From NCBI GenBank assembly GCA_036747335.1, contig DAIOCL010000001.1, positions 22,839 through 86,838 of the forward strand: 64,000 nt of DNA. The letters run 5' to 3'. The translations under genes and the position numbers were made by a program. The notes under the pieces were generated by a model. The model was not told the DNA's origin and made no database searches. It saw only the letters and a list, made by a program, of their open reading frames with translations. This document shows positions 7,222 to 17,414 of the stretch, one piece after another. Each line of letters opens with the position of its first letter. The stretch's first letter is position 1. Origin of the DNA: UBA4660 sp002405435. GTDB lineage: Bacteria; Bacteroidota; Bacteroidia; Flavobacteriales_D; Sanyastnellaceae.

Positions 7222-10200
7222 ATGAAGCCGCTGCTGCTGGCTTGTATGCTCGCCCCCATGGTTGCCGTGCAGGCCCAGGTAGCCTTCGATCCGCTGCGCA
7301 GCGAGGCCGTGCAGTGGGATACTGTTGCCTATACAATGTCTGCGCGGGAAGCCGGCGCCTGGTCATACGCGCCCGAAAAGCGAAAAAATTTCTCCTCTCT
7401 ATCCCGCTACGAAAACCTCGACGTATCCCAGGTCTTTTCTCTGTGCGTGGATTCTCGCCAGCAGGTTTGGATTGGCGGCGGAATGGGAGAGGTTGTGCGG
7501 TTCAACGGGCGCAGTTTTGACCACTTTCAGTTCAGCTCCTTTTCCGCCAATCCGGTCTACGACATTTTCGAGGATGCCTCCGGCGCCATGTGGTTCGGAT
7601 CACTGGCCGATGGCTTAGTGAAATTTGACGGACACCAGTGCCTGTCACTGAAAGCCCCCTCCACCGCCGACCTGCCTGAGATCGGGGTGTTTGATCTCCA
7701 CCAGTCGCCCGATGGTGTGCTGTGGATCTGCACCAACGGAAATGGCATCATGGGCCTGCGCGGCGACCGGCTAATGCATGTGAAGGCTCCAGGGCCTCTG
7801 GCCGAGCAGGCGGTGACCTGCGCGGCGACCGGATAAGACGGAACCCTCTGGGGCGGGTACTACACGGCGGGCCTCAGCGCGCGGTCGCCCGGCCGCGCGA
7901 CACATTTTGGTCGGGAAGCAGGCCTCGCAGGCAACAAGGTTTTCTCTCTCTGCTTGTTGGAAGGCAATATGCTGTCGGGTACCCGCAACGGCCGCTACGT
8001 TTGTTCCGTTGACGCGGGCATTCGCCTGCTGCCATGGTCAGAGGGGATTTTTGTGTTTGACATGGCTGAAGACAAAAACCACGGGCTGTGGATTGCCACC
8101 AACGGAGCCGGACTGGTGCGCCTTTCGCCGACCGGGGGTACACATGCCCTGCTGCATCCTACCTGGTTTACAGAAGACGACGGGCTCAGCAACAACCGGC
8201 TGCTGGATGTCGTATGTGATGCCGACGGCAACGTGTGGGCAGGCACTTTCGGCAGCGGTATCGCCCGGCACAGCCCTGATATTTTTTCCAATTTCGATTC
8301 GCGAAGCGGACTGCCAGCCGACAAGGTCTGGTCATTGCTGCCGGTTAGCCCCGACGAACTCTGGGCCGGCACTTCACGCGGGGGACTTGCATCAGTGCGC
8401 GCAGATACCTGCAAAGCGCTGAAACCTGTGCGGGATATTCAAACAGGCGATATCCATGATATTGTGCGCCTCCGCAACGGCAGCATCGCTTTCAGCGTTT
8501 CCGGGCAAGGCCTGTACATCGGCAATGGATCTCGATGGAAAAAAATTCCTTTTTCAAAACGGCTGTCACTGCAGACCGTTTTAGACATCTGCGAAACCGA
8601 CAGCCTCACAGGCTGGGAGTCGCCTGTGTTGTGCGCCTCCTTTAACGGACTGCTCGCCGTCGAAAACGACTCCCTGCAGCCGGCGCGTTTTGCCAACGGG
8701 AGCATGCCGCTGGATGTCAACCAGGTCGAGCCCGGGCCACATGGCACCTACTGGGTCGCCTCCAGTGACGGACTATGGTGTATTCACCGCGAGCAGCCCG
8801 GTGACAGCCTCATGCGTTGCGTTCCCATGCCACAATCTTCCGGATTGCGCGGCCAGAAAATCACGGGCCTGCATGCATCTGAAGACCACCTCTATGCCGG
8901 CTCACAGGGCGCAGGCGTATGGATCTTTTCACACGATGACTTGCAGGATTGGCTCATTCACAAAGACACTGTATTCAATGCCATCCGCTGGAACGAAGCC
9001 GCAGGTATTAACTCTGATTATGTGTCGGCCGTATTTGTTGACAGCGGTAAGCATGTATGGATCGGCACCTCACATGGCATCAACCGGCTCGATGCGACCC
9101 AAGCCGCGCGGGCGCTTGACCCCAGCTTTACCGGTATCATTCCTTTTGAGCATTTTGGTATCAGTGCCGGATTGGTGAATCCGGAAGTGAGTTACCACCA
9201 CGTGCTTGAAACAGCACGCGGACATGTGTGGTTTGCTACCAACAGTGCCCTGGCGCGATTCAACCCGGAAGCATACCACAGCGACAGCCAGCCGCCCGAA
9301 ATCGACCTGACCGGACTGCGGCTTTACTTTGAACCGGTGGACTGGCAGCGCGACGAACGGCGTCGGCAAAACCCCTCTCCCATCCGCCCGTATTTCAGCG
9401 GCTTCATGCAATACAGCCACTTCGTGCCCTTTCAGCCGTTGCCGGTGGCGCCCGTATTCAGTTACGATCTCAACCACCTGACCTTTGAATTCGCTTCGCG
9501 CGACTGGAGCTTTAACCAGGAAGTAACGCACTACATCAAACTCGATGGTCTCGACGGACAATGGAATGCCATTCCTGCAGGAACCATCACCTATTCGGCG
9601 CTGGCCCCCGGAACGTACGTGCTGCGCTATAAAGCCATCAACGCAGCCGGACTGGAAAGCACTGAGCACCGCTTTGCCTTCACCATCATGCCCCCGCTAT
9701 GGAAAACACGCGGCTTCATGCTCGCCCTTGCCGCGTTGGCGGTTTCTATCCTCCTTGTGCTTTACAAGTGGCGGGTTCGGGCGCTGGAGCGCGACAAGAA
9801 AAACCTCGAAATCAAGGTAGCCGAGCGCACCGAAGAGTTGCGCGCAGCGCGTGACAAGTCAGACAACCTGCTGCTCAACATCCTGCCGCTGCAAACCGCC
9901 ATCGAACTCAAGGAAAAGGGCGAAGCCGCCACACGGGTCTATGACCATGCCTCTGTGCTGTTTACCGATTTTGAAGGTTTTACCCGGCTGACCGGCACCA
10001 TGGACAGCGATGCGCTCGTGCGCATACTAGACAATTACTTTAAAGCCTTTGACCGTATTTCATCACAGTACCGCATTGAAAAAATCAAGACCATCGGCGA
10101 TGCATACATGTGTGCAAGCGGATTGTTTACGCCCAACCCCAGCCACGCCGCCGAGCTGGTGGCCTGCGGCCTGGCGTTTCTTCATGCTGTGGAAGCCATC

Positions 10201-10560
10201 AACCGCGAGCGCAGCCACCGGGGGGAAATACCCTGGCAGGTGCGCATCGGCATACACAGCGGACCGGTAATCGCCGGGGTGGTGGGTAAGAAAAAATTTG
10301 CTTATGACATCTGGGGCGATACCGTCAACCTCGCTTCACGGATGGAGAGTGCCGGAGAACCGGGTAAACTCAATGTCTCTGCCGCCACCGCTGATGCATG
10401 CGGTAGTTTTTTTGAATTTACCCCACGCGGACTGGTGCCCATCAAGGGACGGGGAAGCATGGAAATGTATTTTGTGCGTGGATTTGCTGCGCCTTACCAA
10501 TCTGCCGGCGAACCGCTGCTGCCCTCAGCCACTTTCAGGGATGCCGTTATGCGCTTTTGA
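7222..10560 (+). pseudogene. Propeller / Y_Y_Y / adenylate cyclase sensor gene interrupted by one in-frame TAA
   Basis: One frame runs from ATG 7222 to TGA 10560 (1,112 sense positions) with a single stop, TAA at 7834-7836 (codon 205). Before it: signal peptide MKPLLLACMLAPMVAVQAQ and two-component-regulator propeller blades. The stop falls inside a blade: TG-stop-DGTLWGG, where DGTLW is a normal blade motif. After it: more blades, a Y_Y_Y domain, a membrane helix (about 829-850), a coiled linker and a class III cyclase domain with LFTDFEGFTRL, IKTIGDAYM and IWGDTVNLASRME. The metal Asp residues and the Lys/Asp that select ATP are present, so the product would be cAMP. As read, it is either a recent nonsense mutation or a base error; pieces are 7222-7836 and 7954-10560. 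Confidence 0.8.
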
Positions 10561-10595
10561 TGGTTCCCCTGCAGCCATGCCGCAGGCAACGGACG

Positions 10596-11270
10596 TTAGT
10601 CTTTCCGCACCAGCTGGTTTTGCATGAAGGGATCGACGTGAAAAAGAGACACGGGGATATCACCAGACTCAATGCGGTCAACGATGTTTTCAATCAGCAG
10701 GTCGTCTCCTTCGGGATTGTAATCGGTTTTCAGGTTGTGTCCGAAAAGCCTGGCGACACTCTGCCACATAAACGCGTTAAAACGGCCTTTGAGCTGCCTG
10801 ATCAGGTCGAATGAGGTTTCTCCTGTCTCGCGGTCAATGAGCTTGATAAGCAGTAGTCCTTCACTGACCGTCATGCGGCGAAGGTCTTTCTCAAACTGTC
10901 TTTTCATTTCCGCTTCTGCCAGGTTCAGCAACGCACGCCGCTCTCGTTCTTCATTGACCTCAAGAAACCGGGCTTCACACTGGGCCATGATATCTGCTGC
11001 AGCACGCGCGTAGGGGTAGACCTTGACCACACGTTGCTGCAAACGATCGTATTTCTGTTTCTTCTTCCGGTCGGGGGCCTGCTCGGTGCAGGTGGTGGTC
11101 GCCCAGGTTATGTAGATCAGGGTATCCTGAGAAGAAAAATAGATAAACCGGCTGAATTGTGGCGTACAGGTGCTGTCAACGAGCACGTATTCTGCCTGTG
11201 ACCGCACCGATGCCGGAAACAGTTGTGCCACAGCGATTGACAATACCGGAAATACGCCTTTCAGAGCCAT
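10596..11270 (-). CDS. DUF4294 family protein, secreted or periplasmic
   Basis: 224 residues with an N-terminal signal peptide (ends near SVRSQAEY). The C-terminal two thirds carry the DUF4294 pattern common in Bacteroidota: VYPYARAAADIM, then a charged helix with ERERRALLNLAEAEMKRQFE, TVSEGLLLIKLIDRETG, and FMWQSVARLFGHNLKTDYNP. The function of this family is not known. A TATCTTCG box at 11323-11330 lies 52 bases upstream of the start, just beyond the accC stop. It ends 35 bases from the convergent cyclase gene. Confidence 0.8.
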   Translation of the reverse strand: MALKGVFPVLSIAVAQLFPASVRSQAEYVLVDSTCTPQFSRFIYFSSQDTLIYITWATTTCTEQAPDRKKKQKYDRLQQRVVKVYPYARAAADIMAQCEARFLEVNEERERRALLNLAEAEMKRQFEKDLRRMTVSEGLLLIKLIDRETGETSFDLIRQLKGRFNAFMWQSVARLFGHNLKTDYNPEGDDLLIENIVDRIESGDIPVSLFHVDPFMQNQLVRKD

Positions 11271-11334
11271 ATACTGCCGTTTATTCCTTTACAGGCGCTG
11301 GGATTAAAACCCCACGCTTTTACGAAGATACAAT

Positions 11335-12822
11335 TTATTGCGTTCTGTTAACCCGCCAGGCCCCGTTATTATTGTCCGAAACCGTCTGAACGGCTTGTTT
11401 TTGTGGTTTTTTGCCTGTGAACCAAGCGGCAGCCAGCGCGGCGGCCTCAAGTTCAACCTCATCGGCTGCCGGTTTGAGCACGCCCGGCTTGAAATAGGTG
11501 GCAACAAAATGGGTGTCGAAATTTCCGCCGCGGAACGCCTCGTGGTCAATGGCCCAGGCACAAAAAGGCAGGGTGGTCTGTACCCCGGAAATCCGGTAAT
11601 CCGCAATAGCCCTGAGCATGCGGTCGATGGCCTGCTCGCGCGTAGCCGCGTACACGATGAGTTTGGCAATCATCGGGTCGTAATAAATGGGAATGGACAT
11701 ACCCTCCTCAAAGCCGTCGTCTACCCGAATGCCCGGGCCGGCGGGGCGGCGATACGTGTGCAGCGTGCCGATATCGGGCAGGAAGTTGTTTTCCGGATCT
11801 TCGGCATATACCCGTACCTCGATGGCGTGGCCACTGATGGACAGGTCGTCCTGGGTAAAACTGAGTTTTTCTCCCCGCGCCACCCGGATTTGCTCCTTGA
11901 CCAGGTCGATGCCGGTGATCAGCTCAGATACCGGGTGTTCAACCTGAAGTCGCGTATTCATCTCCAGGAAGTAGTAGTTGTGCTGATCGTCGAGCAGAAA
12001 CTCCACAGTCCCTGCCCCGGAATAATTGCAGCTGCGGGCCACGTCGCAGGCGCTTTTTCCCATTGCCTTCCGCAAGGCGGGGGTGAGCACTGCCGAGGGC
12101 GCTTCCTCGACCACCTTCTGGTGACGGCGCTGTATGGAGCATTCCCTTTCAAAAAGATGTACCACATTGCCGTGGTTGTCGGCCAGCACCTGAATTTCAA
12201 TATGCCTGGGGGAGCTCACATAGCGCTCAATAAACACGGAACCATCGCCAAACGAAGACTCGGCTTCGCTGATGGCCCTTGCCATCTGTTCTTCGAGCTC
12301 TTCAATGGCCTTCACGATGCGCATGCCCTTGCCGCCACCTCCGGCACTCGCCTTAATCAGCACCGGTAGTCCTACTTCGAGGGCCGTCTTTTTTGCCTCG
12401 GCCGGGTCTTTGACGGCACCGTCGGTGCCCGGAACCATCGGAATTTTGTAGCCTTTGGCCGCAGCCTTCGCCGACAGCTTGTCTCCCATGGTTTCCATGG
12501 CCTGGGGCGAGGGACCGATAAAAGTGATGCCCGCCTCCTTGACCATGCGGGCAAAGGCAGCGTTTTCCGAGAGAAATCCGTATCCGGGATGAATACCATC
12601 AACGCCCAGTGCGCGGCATACTTCAATGATCTTTTCACCACGCAGGTAAGATTGGGATGACGGTGGAGGCCCTATGCAGACCGCTTCGTCGGCGTAGCGC
12701 ACAAAAGGCGCCAGTCGATCGGCTTCAGAATACACCGCGACGGTGCTGATGCCCATTTCTTTGGCCGAGCGCATGATGCGCAGGGCGATTTCGCCTCGGT
12801 TGGCAACCAGAATTTTTTTCAT
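11335..12822 (-). CDS. accC: Biotin carboxylase subunit of an acetyl-/acyl-CoA carboxylase
   Basis: 495 residues. Biotin carboxylase N-domain (KKILVANRGEIALRIMRSAKEMG), ATP-grasp domain with the glycine loop ASAGGGGKGMRIV, FIERYVSSPRHIEIQVL, ERECSIQRRHQKVVEEAPS and the catalytic region EMNTRLQVEHPVSE, then the C-domain. It carboxylates biotin on a carrier protein using ATP and bicarbonate. There is no biotin-attachment domain (no MKM motif), and the carrier and transcarboxylase genes are not in the window, so acetyl-CoA and propionyl-CoA carboxylase cannot be told apart. The last 45 residues are a family-atypical tail rich in Ala, Glu and Lys. Confidence 0.92.
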   Translation of the reverse strand: MKKILVANRGEIALRIMRSAKEMGISTVAVYSEADRLAPFVRYADEAVCIGPPPSSQSYLRGEKIIEVCRALGVDGIHPGYGFLSENAAFARMVKEAGITFIGPSPQAMETMGDKLSAKAAAKGYKIPMVPGTDGAVKDPAEAKKTALEVGLPVLIKASAGGGGKGMRIVKAIEELEEQMARAISEAESSFGDGSVFIERYVSSPRHIEIQVLADNHGNVVHLFERECSIQRRHQKVVEEAPSAVLTPALRKAMGKSACDVARSCNYSGAGTVEFLLDDQHNYYFLEMNTRLQVEHPVSELITGIDLVKEQIRVARGEKLSFTQDDLSISGHAIEVRVYAEDPENNFLPDIGTLHTYRRPAGPGIRVDDGFEEGMSIPIYYDPMIAKLIVYAATREQAIDRMLRAIADYRISGVQTTLPFCAWAIDHEAFRGGNFDTHFVATYFKPGVLKPAADEVELEAAALAAAWFTGKKPQKQAVQTVSDNNNGAWRVNRTQ

Positions 12823-12907
12823 AAAGGTCCTCTGGGCGCAAATAAACGCACAAAACAGTCCGTCGAACCCAGCGGGGCGGGCTCAGCCCCTTACTCAGCG
12901 ATTACGC

Positions 12908-14152
12908 TCAGGCCCAGGAAGCAATTTTTTCCGCACGGTACTGGCCGGCCTCAAGCTTTTCGCGAACCTTCTTAAACGACTCAATGGTGTAATTGACATC
13001 CTCCAGGGTATGCACCACCGTCGGAATGAGCCTGAGCATAATCACGTCTTTTGGTACCACCGGGTACACCACAATAGAGCAGAATATGCCGTAGGTTTCC
13101 CGCAGGTCAAGCGTCACATTGGTGGCCTCGCCCAGCGAGCCCTTCATAAACACAGGCGTAACGACTGAGTCGGTATGGCCGATGTCAAAGCCAGCCTGTT
13201 TGAGACCGTTTTGAAGCGACTTGGCTATATGCCAGAGCTGTGCTTGCAGTTCCGGTCGCGTGCGCATCATTTCAAGACGCTTGATGGCGCCAACGACAAT
13301 CGGAAGGGGAAGCGACTTGGCAAAGGTTTGAGAGCGCATGTTGTAGCGCATGTACTCTATCACGTGCGCATCGCTCGCCACAAAGGCACCGATGGTGGCC
13401 ATGGCTTTGGCAAAGGTGCCGAAATACACATCGACCTTGTCCTGCACGCCCTGCACATCAGCAGCACCGCGTCCGCAATTGCCGATGGTACCAAATCCGT
13501 GCGCATCGTCGATAAACAGGCGGAAGCCGTATTCATCCTTAAACTTCACAATATCCTTGAGCCTGGCCATATCGCCCGCCATTCCAAATACCCCTTCCGT
13601 TAAGACGAGGATGCCTCCGCCGGTCTGGCTGGTGACCTGTTTGGCGTGCTTCAGCTGCTTTTCAAAACTCTCCATGTCGTTGTGCTGAAACACAAAACGC
13701 CTGCCGTGATGAAGGCGAACGCCGTCTACCATGCACGCATGGCATTCACTGTCATAGACAATCACATCGTGCCGGCCGACCAGACACTCAATGGCACTCA
13801 TGCAGCCCTGGTAACCGAAATTGAGCAGAAACGCATCTTCCTTGCCCATAAAACTGGCCAGGTCTGCCTCGAGTTGCTCGTGGTATTTGGTCTGTCCGCT
13901 CATCATCCGCGCACCCATCGGATACGCCATGCCCCACTGCGCAGAGGCTTCGGTATCTATCTGACGTACTTCAGGGTTGTTGGCCAGTCCGATGTAGTTG
14001 TTGAGGCTCCACACCAGCACGGGCTTGCCCCGGAAGGTCATGTGGGCACCCAGTTCGCCTTCCAGCTTAGGAAAGGTGAAATAGCCGTGAGATTCTTTGG
14101 AGTGCTGACCCAGGGGTCCGCGGTTTTTTTTGATGCGTTCGAAAATGTCCAA
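12908..14152 (-). CDS. PLP-dependent alpha-oxoamine synthase (serine palmitoyltransferase / capnine-synthase-like)
   Basis: 414 residues from TTG at 14152 (MDIFERIKKNRGPLG). A frame from TTG 14182 is possible, but that codon lies inside a TAATTTTG promoter box (14180-14187), so it cannot be the start. Motifs: YPMGARMMSG, NFGYQGCMSA, DSECHACMVDG, the PLP-phosphate region LFIDDAHGFG and the Schiff-base lysine in FGTFAKAM. These enzymes condense an amino acid with a fatty acyl thioester. Bacteroidota use such enzymes for sphingolipids (serine) or sulfonolipids (cysteate); the sequence alone does not say which. Glycine C-acetyltransferase is a less likely alternative. Confidence 0.82.
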   Translation of the reverse strand: MDIFERIKKNRGPLGQHSKESHGYFTFPKLEGELGAHMTFRGKPVLVWSLNNYIGLANNPEVRQIDTEASAQWGMAYPMGARMMSGQTKYHEQLEADLASFMGKEDAFLLNFGYQGCMSAIECLVGRHDVIVYDSECHACMVDGVRLHHGRRFVFQHNDMESFEKQLKHAKQVTSQTGGGILVLTEGVFGMAGDMARLKDIVKFKDEYGFRLFIDDAHGFGTIGNCGRGAADVQGVQDKVDVYFGTFAKAMATIGAFVASDAHVIEYMRYNMRSQTFAKSLPLPIVVGAIKRLEMMRTRPELQAQLWHIAKSLQNGLKQAGFDIGHTDSVVTPVFMKGSLGEATNVTLDLRETYGIFCSIVVYPVVPKDVIMLRLIPTVVHTLEDVNYTIESFKKVREKLEAGQYRAEKIASWA

Positions 14153-14240
14153 TGCAGTAAGATTTACTTGATTACGGCACAAAATTACAAGAAAGTCGGG
14201 ACGAAGGTTTGGGCTGCGAAAATTGACCCGCCCGAAACGG

Positions 14241-16211
14241 TTACAGGCGCATGCCGATCAGCAGGATGTCGTCCAGTTGCTTGCGGCTACCCATCCATTC
14301 GCGCAGCAGGCGGTCGCAGTTTTCCTTGGCCGTGGAAAGCCCCGAGGCAGTGAGGCTCACAATAAGGTTGCGAAAGCCTGACTTATTCAATTTCCGGTCG
14401 TGCGGTCCGCCATACTGGTCCAACAGTCCGTCTGTAAACATGTACAGGTGGTCGCCGGGCTCGTAATGATACACGGTATTGCGGAAACTTTTCTTCGCCA
14501 GGTTGAGCTCCCTGAATCCGATTGAACCACCGAGTGCCATGACACAAGGCCGGAGTTCTTCCACACGGCCATCGCGCGCAATAACATAGGCTCCGCTTCC
14601 GGAACCCGCGAATGTGATGGTTTTTGACTGCGTGTCAATGACGCTGAGGCTGATTTCCAGTCCGTCATGCGCAATGCCGTATTCCTTGTCCTGATTGAGT
14701 ATAACCACAATTTCATCGTTGAGGCATTTGAGCACCTTCGAGGGGTCACAGGATCCGACTTCACCGATTACCTTTCGGAGTTTGTTGCTGGCAATGAGCG
14801 ACAGAAAGGCACCCGGCACACCATGGCCGGTACAGTCCACTGCAGCGATCGTGATCAGGTCGTTTTCACGGTAAAACCAGTAGAAATCGCCGCTGACAAT
14901 ATCGCGCGGACGGAAATAAATGAAGCTCTCATCAAAGTGCTGTTTCAGCTCTGACTCCGGTATGAGTATCGACTCCTGTATGCGCTTGGCATAATTGATA
15001 CTGGCCATCACCTGCTGCCGCTGCAGGTTGATTTCCCTGTTTTGGTTTTTAAACAATGCATTGGTTTTCCGCTTTTTTGCCAACAGGAATGCCGTAAAGC
15101 CGATAAGCAGCAACAAGACGCCGAGCCCTGCAGAAGTCAACCGGATCATTGAGGCCTTGTGTTTGTTTTCCCTGTCAAGCCTTTCCATCCTGAGCTGGTT
15201 CTTTTCCGTCTCGTATTTCAGATTGAGTTCGCTGACCCGGTTAAGGTTGTCAATGCGGCGAAGGCTGTCGTTCATCACCGTATATTGCTTCTGCAGCTTG
15301 AAAGCCTGTTGGTGCAGCCCCTGGCGGTGGCTGAGTTCGGCTTCCAGTTTAAGGCACTCCAGGATCATTTCATTGAAGCCCAGTTGGGTGATTTTGGCAT
15401 GGACGGCATCTGCCTCCTGGTGCGATTCGTAGTACCTGCCCATTTTCATGAGGCATTCTGCCCGCTGGAGTTTCGCATAATTGATGAGCAATTCCTCGCG
15501 TTCTTTCTCATAACTGCTGATGGCGCGGCTCAGGTACACGAGCGCAGAATCAGTCTGACCATTTTCAAGCAACCATTCCCCCTCGACCAGATCCGTATTG
15601 ATCAGACCGGGCGATGTTTTCATCCGCTCCTTGAGTTCGGCCAGTTTATAACCCGCCGTGTCGAAACTCCCCAGTGAAAGGTATTCCACACACACATTAA
15701 ACAGGCAATGCAATTCATTGTCTTTCCGGTTTGCCTGCGCGGCCAGTTCCGCCGCCGACGAGAAACTCCTGATAGCATTGCGGTGCTCCTTTAGGTTGCT
15801 GTACACCACGCCGATGTTGTTGGTCACCATAGCCGCACCGTTGATGTCGCCGATGGCATTGTAGAAACCGAGTGACGTCTGGTAATTTTCTATCGCCGTG
15901 AGGTAATGAGCGCGGTTACAGGCCAGAATACCTTCAAAATTGTAGGCCCGTGCCAGCATGTCTTTTTTGCGCTGGGCCAATGACCAGGTGAGCACCATGT
16001 CTGTCAGGCGCCGGGCTACCTCCGGTTCGGTGACCAGCAGGGAATCGGCCCATGCGAGGTACTGCCGGGCCCTAGCGGAATCAGCCGGTGCGGTACCGAG
16101 CTCAGCGGGCGCCTTTTCTAATTTAATCCCCTGTCCATCAATCTCTTGCAGGCTGACAAAGAGTACCATACCACTGAGTAGGGTGGTCAGGTATGTGGAG
16201 GGGAACTTCAT
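14241..16211 (-). CDS. TPR-containing membrane PP2C/SpoIIE-type serine phosphatase
   Basis: 656 residues. N-terminal signal-type helix, tetratricopeptide-like helices from about 75 to 330, a membrane helix near 360-380 (SAGLGVLLLLIGFTAFLLA) followed by a basic stop-transfer KKRK, a short coiled linker, and a C-terminal SpoIIE/PP2C domain. The phosphatase metal-binding signatures are present: RDIVSGDFYWFY, AAVDCTGHGVPGAFLS and LYMFTDGLLDQYGG. The layout suggests a periplasmic sensor controlling a cytoplasmic protein phosphatase, as in partner-switching or stress signalling, but no anti-sigma partner is encoded nearby. It is divergent from rpsT. Confidence 0.85.
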   Translation of the reverse strand: MKFPSTYLTTLLSGMVLFVSLQEIDGQGIKLEKAPAELGTAPADSARARQYLAWADSLLVTEPEVARRLTDMVLTWSLAQRKKDMLARAYNFEGILACNRAHYLTAIENYQTSLGFYNAIGDINGAAMVTNNIGVVYSNLKEHRNAIRSFSSAAELAAQANRKDNELHCLFNVCVEYLSLGSFDTAGYKLAELKERMKTSPGLINTDLVEGEWLLENGQTDSALVYLSRAISSYEKEREELLINYAKLQRAECLMKMGRYYESHQEADAVHAKITQLGFNEMILECLKLEAELSHRQGLHQQAFKLQKQYTVMNDSLRRIDNLNRVSELNLKYETEKNQLRMERLDRENKHKASMIRLTSAGLGVLLLLIGFTAFLLAKKRKTNALFKNQNREINLQRQQVMASINYAKRIQESILIPESELKQHFDESFIYFRPRDIVSGDFYWFYRENDLITIAAVDCTGHGVPGAFLSLIASNKLRKVIGEVGSCDPSKVLKCLNDEIVVILNQDKEYGIAHDGLEISLSVIDTQSKTITFAGSGSGAYVIARDGRVEELRPCVMALGGSIGFRELNLAKKSFRNTVYHYEPGDHLYMFTDGLLDQYGGPHDRKLNKSGFRNLIVSLTASGLSTAKENCDRLLREWMGSRKQLDDILLIGMRL

Positions 16212-16350
16212 AGATGGCGAGGGCTTATACGCAAGGATCGGCCGCAGGTTCCACCGGGGTGATGCAGGCCGGCGCGGTGCGGCACACAGGGTATGCGGAC
16301 TATTTGGGGGAAAAAACCGGTTAAGCAGGTGGAATGGAGCCGGGTCGGAT

Positions 16351-16358
16351 TATATTTG
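16351..16358 (+). promoter_or_regulatory. Putative -7 box of the rpsT promoter
   Basis: TATATTTG matches the Bacteroidota primary-sigma -7 consensus TAnnTTTG exactly and ends 22 bases before the rpsT ATG. No convincing TTTG -33 element is visible at the expected spacing. Confidence 0.5.
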
Positions 16359-16380
16359 CGCCCCCATAGAAAAAAACGCC

Positions 16381-16635
16381 ATGGCGAATCATAAATCATC
16401 CATCAAGCGCATCAGGTCCACAGAGGCTAAAAACGCCCGCAACAAGTATTACCACAAGACCACCCGCAACGCGGTGCGCAAACTGAGGGGTGCCAACTCC
16501 CCGAAGGAAGCTTCCGGCCTGCTGCCGGTGATTTCCGCCATGCTGGATAAGCTTGCCAAGCGCAACGTGATCCATAAAAACAAAGCAGCCAATCTTAAGA
16601 GTAGTCTGCAGGTCCATGTGAATGGCCTGAAATAA
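16381..16635 (+). CDS. rpsT: Small ribosomal subunit protein bS20
   Basis: 84 residues: MANHKSSIKRIRSTEAKNARNKYYH at the start and KRNVIHKNKAANLKSSL near the end are diagnostic of bS20. A longer frame upstream is excluded because the canonical MANHKS start sits exactly at 16381. It binds 16S rRNA early in 30S assembly. Single-gene unit: own -7 box upstream and a strong terminator 26 bases downstream. Confidence 0.97.
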   Translation: MANHKSSIKRIRSTEAKNARNKYYHKTTRNAVRKLRGANSPKEASGLLPVISAMLDKLAKRNVIHKNKAANLKSSLQVHVNGLK

Positions 16636-16661
16636 TTCACCAAAACCAAACCGCTTACATG

Positions 16662-16691
16662 GCCCCCGCCCCCAGGCGGGGGCTTTTTTTT
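16662..16691 (+). terminator. Rho-independent terminator after rpsT
   Basis: A 9-bp perfect GC stem (GCCCCCGCC / GGCGGGGGC) with a 4-base loop CCCA, followed by eight T. It sits between rpsT and radC, so radC needs its own promoter or readthrough. Confidence 0.93.
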
Positions 16692-16709
16692 GTGCCAAAG
16701 TGTTTTGAG

Positions 16710-17414
16710 ATGGAGAAGGAATGGCACGGGGAGGGAAATATCCGCGAATGGCTGCCCGATGAGCGCCCGCGGGAAAAACTGATTGGAAACGGGGTGAGGG
16801 CACTGAGCGACGCCGAGCTGCTGGCCATCCTCCTTGGTTCGGGCACGCGGCGCTTGTCGGCGGTGGCACTGGCCCGCCATGTGCTGGCGCAGGCGGGGGG
16901 CAACCTGATTGAACTTGGCAACCTTAGCCTCCACAGGCTCGTGTCGATCCATGGCATGGGTACCGCGCGGGCGGCCTCCCTCATGGCTGCCATCGAACTC
17001 GGGCGGCGCCGGCGGGCAGCCTCGCCGGCTGAGCGGAAAAAAATTGCAGCCTCACGCGAGGCCTTCGAGCAACTCGTGGGCGTGCTGGGCGACCTGCAGC
17101 ATGAAGAATTCTGGGTGATGCTGCTTTCGCGGGCCAACCACGTGATTGCCCTGAAGAAGGTGAGTGAAGGCGGCATATCCTCCACCACGGTGGACCCAAA
17201 ACGCATTTTCCGGACAGCCATTGAAGCCGGTGCCAGCAGTATCATTGTGGCGCATAACCATCCGTCGGGGAATACCGAACCGAGCCAGCAAGACAAAACA
17301 CTCACGCAGCGCCTAAAACAAGCCGGCACCGTGCTGGAGTGTCCGCTTCTCGACCATCTGGTCGTAACCGCTACGCAGTATTTCAGTTTTGCCGACGAAG
17401 GATTATTGACATGA
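16710..17414 (+). CDS. radC: RadC family JAB/MPN+ domain protein
   Basis: 234 residues from ATG 16710; the frame opens further upstream but into the rpsT terminator, so that extension is rejected. N-terminal helix-hairpin-helix region (LSDAELLAILLGSGTR and SIHGMGTARAASLMAAIELG), C-terminal JAB domain with the metalloprotease-like HNHPSGNTEPSQQD. Despite the name, RadC has no settled role in DNA repair. The stop overlaps the wecB start by four bases (ATGA). Confidence 0.92.
   Translation: MEKEWHGEGNIREWLPDERPREKLIGNGVRALSDAELLAILLGSGTRRLSAVALARHVLAQAGGNLIELGNLSLHRLVSIHGMGTARAASLMAAIELGRRRRAASPAERKKIAASREAFEQLVGVLGDLQHEEFWVMLLSRANHVIALKKVSEGGISSTTVDPKRIFRTAIEAGASSIIVAHNHPSGNTEPSQQDKTLTQRLKQAGTVLECPLLDHLVVTATQYFSFADEGLLT

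Noticed and set aside
11338..12369. 343-codon frame antisense to accC
   Set aside because: Long only because GC-rich codon usage suppresses stops on the other strand; no domain seen and accC is unmistakable.
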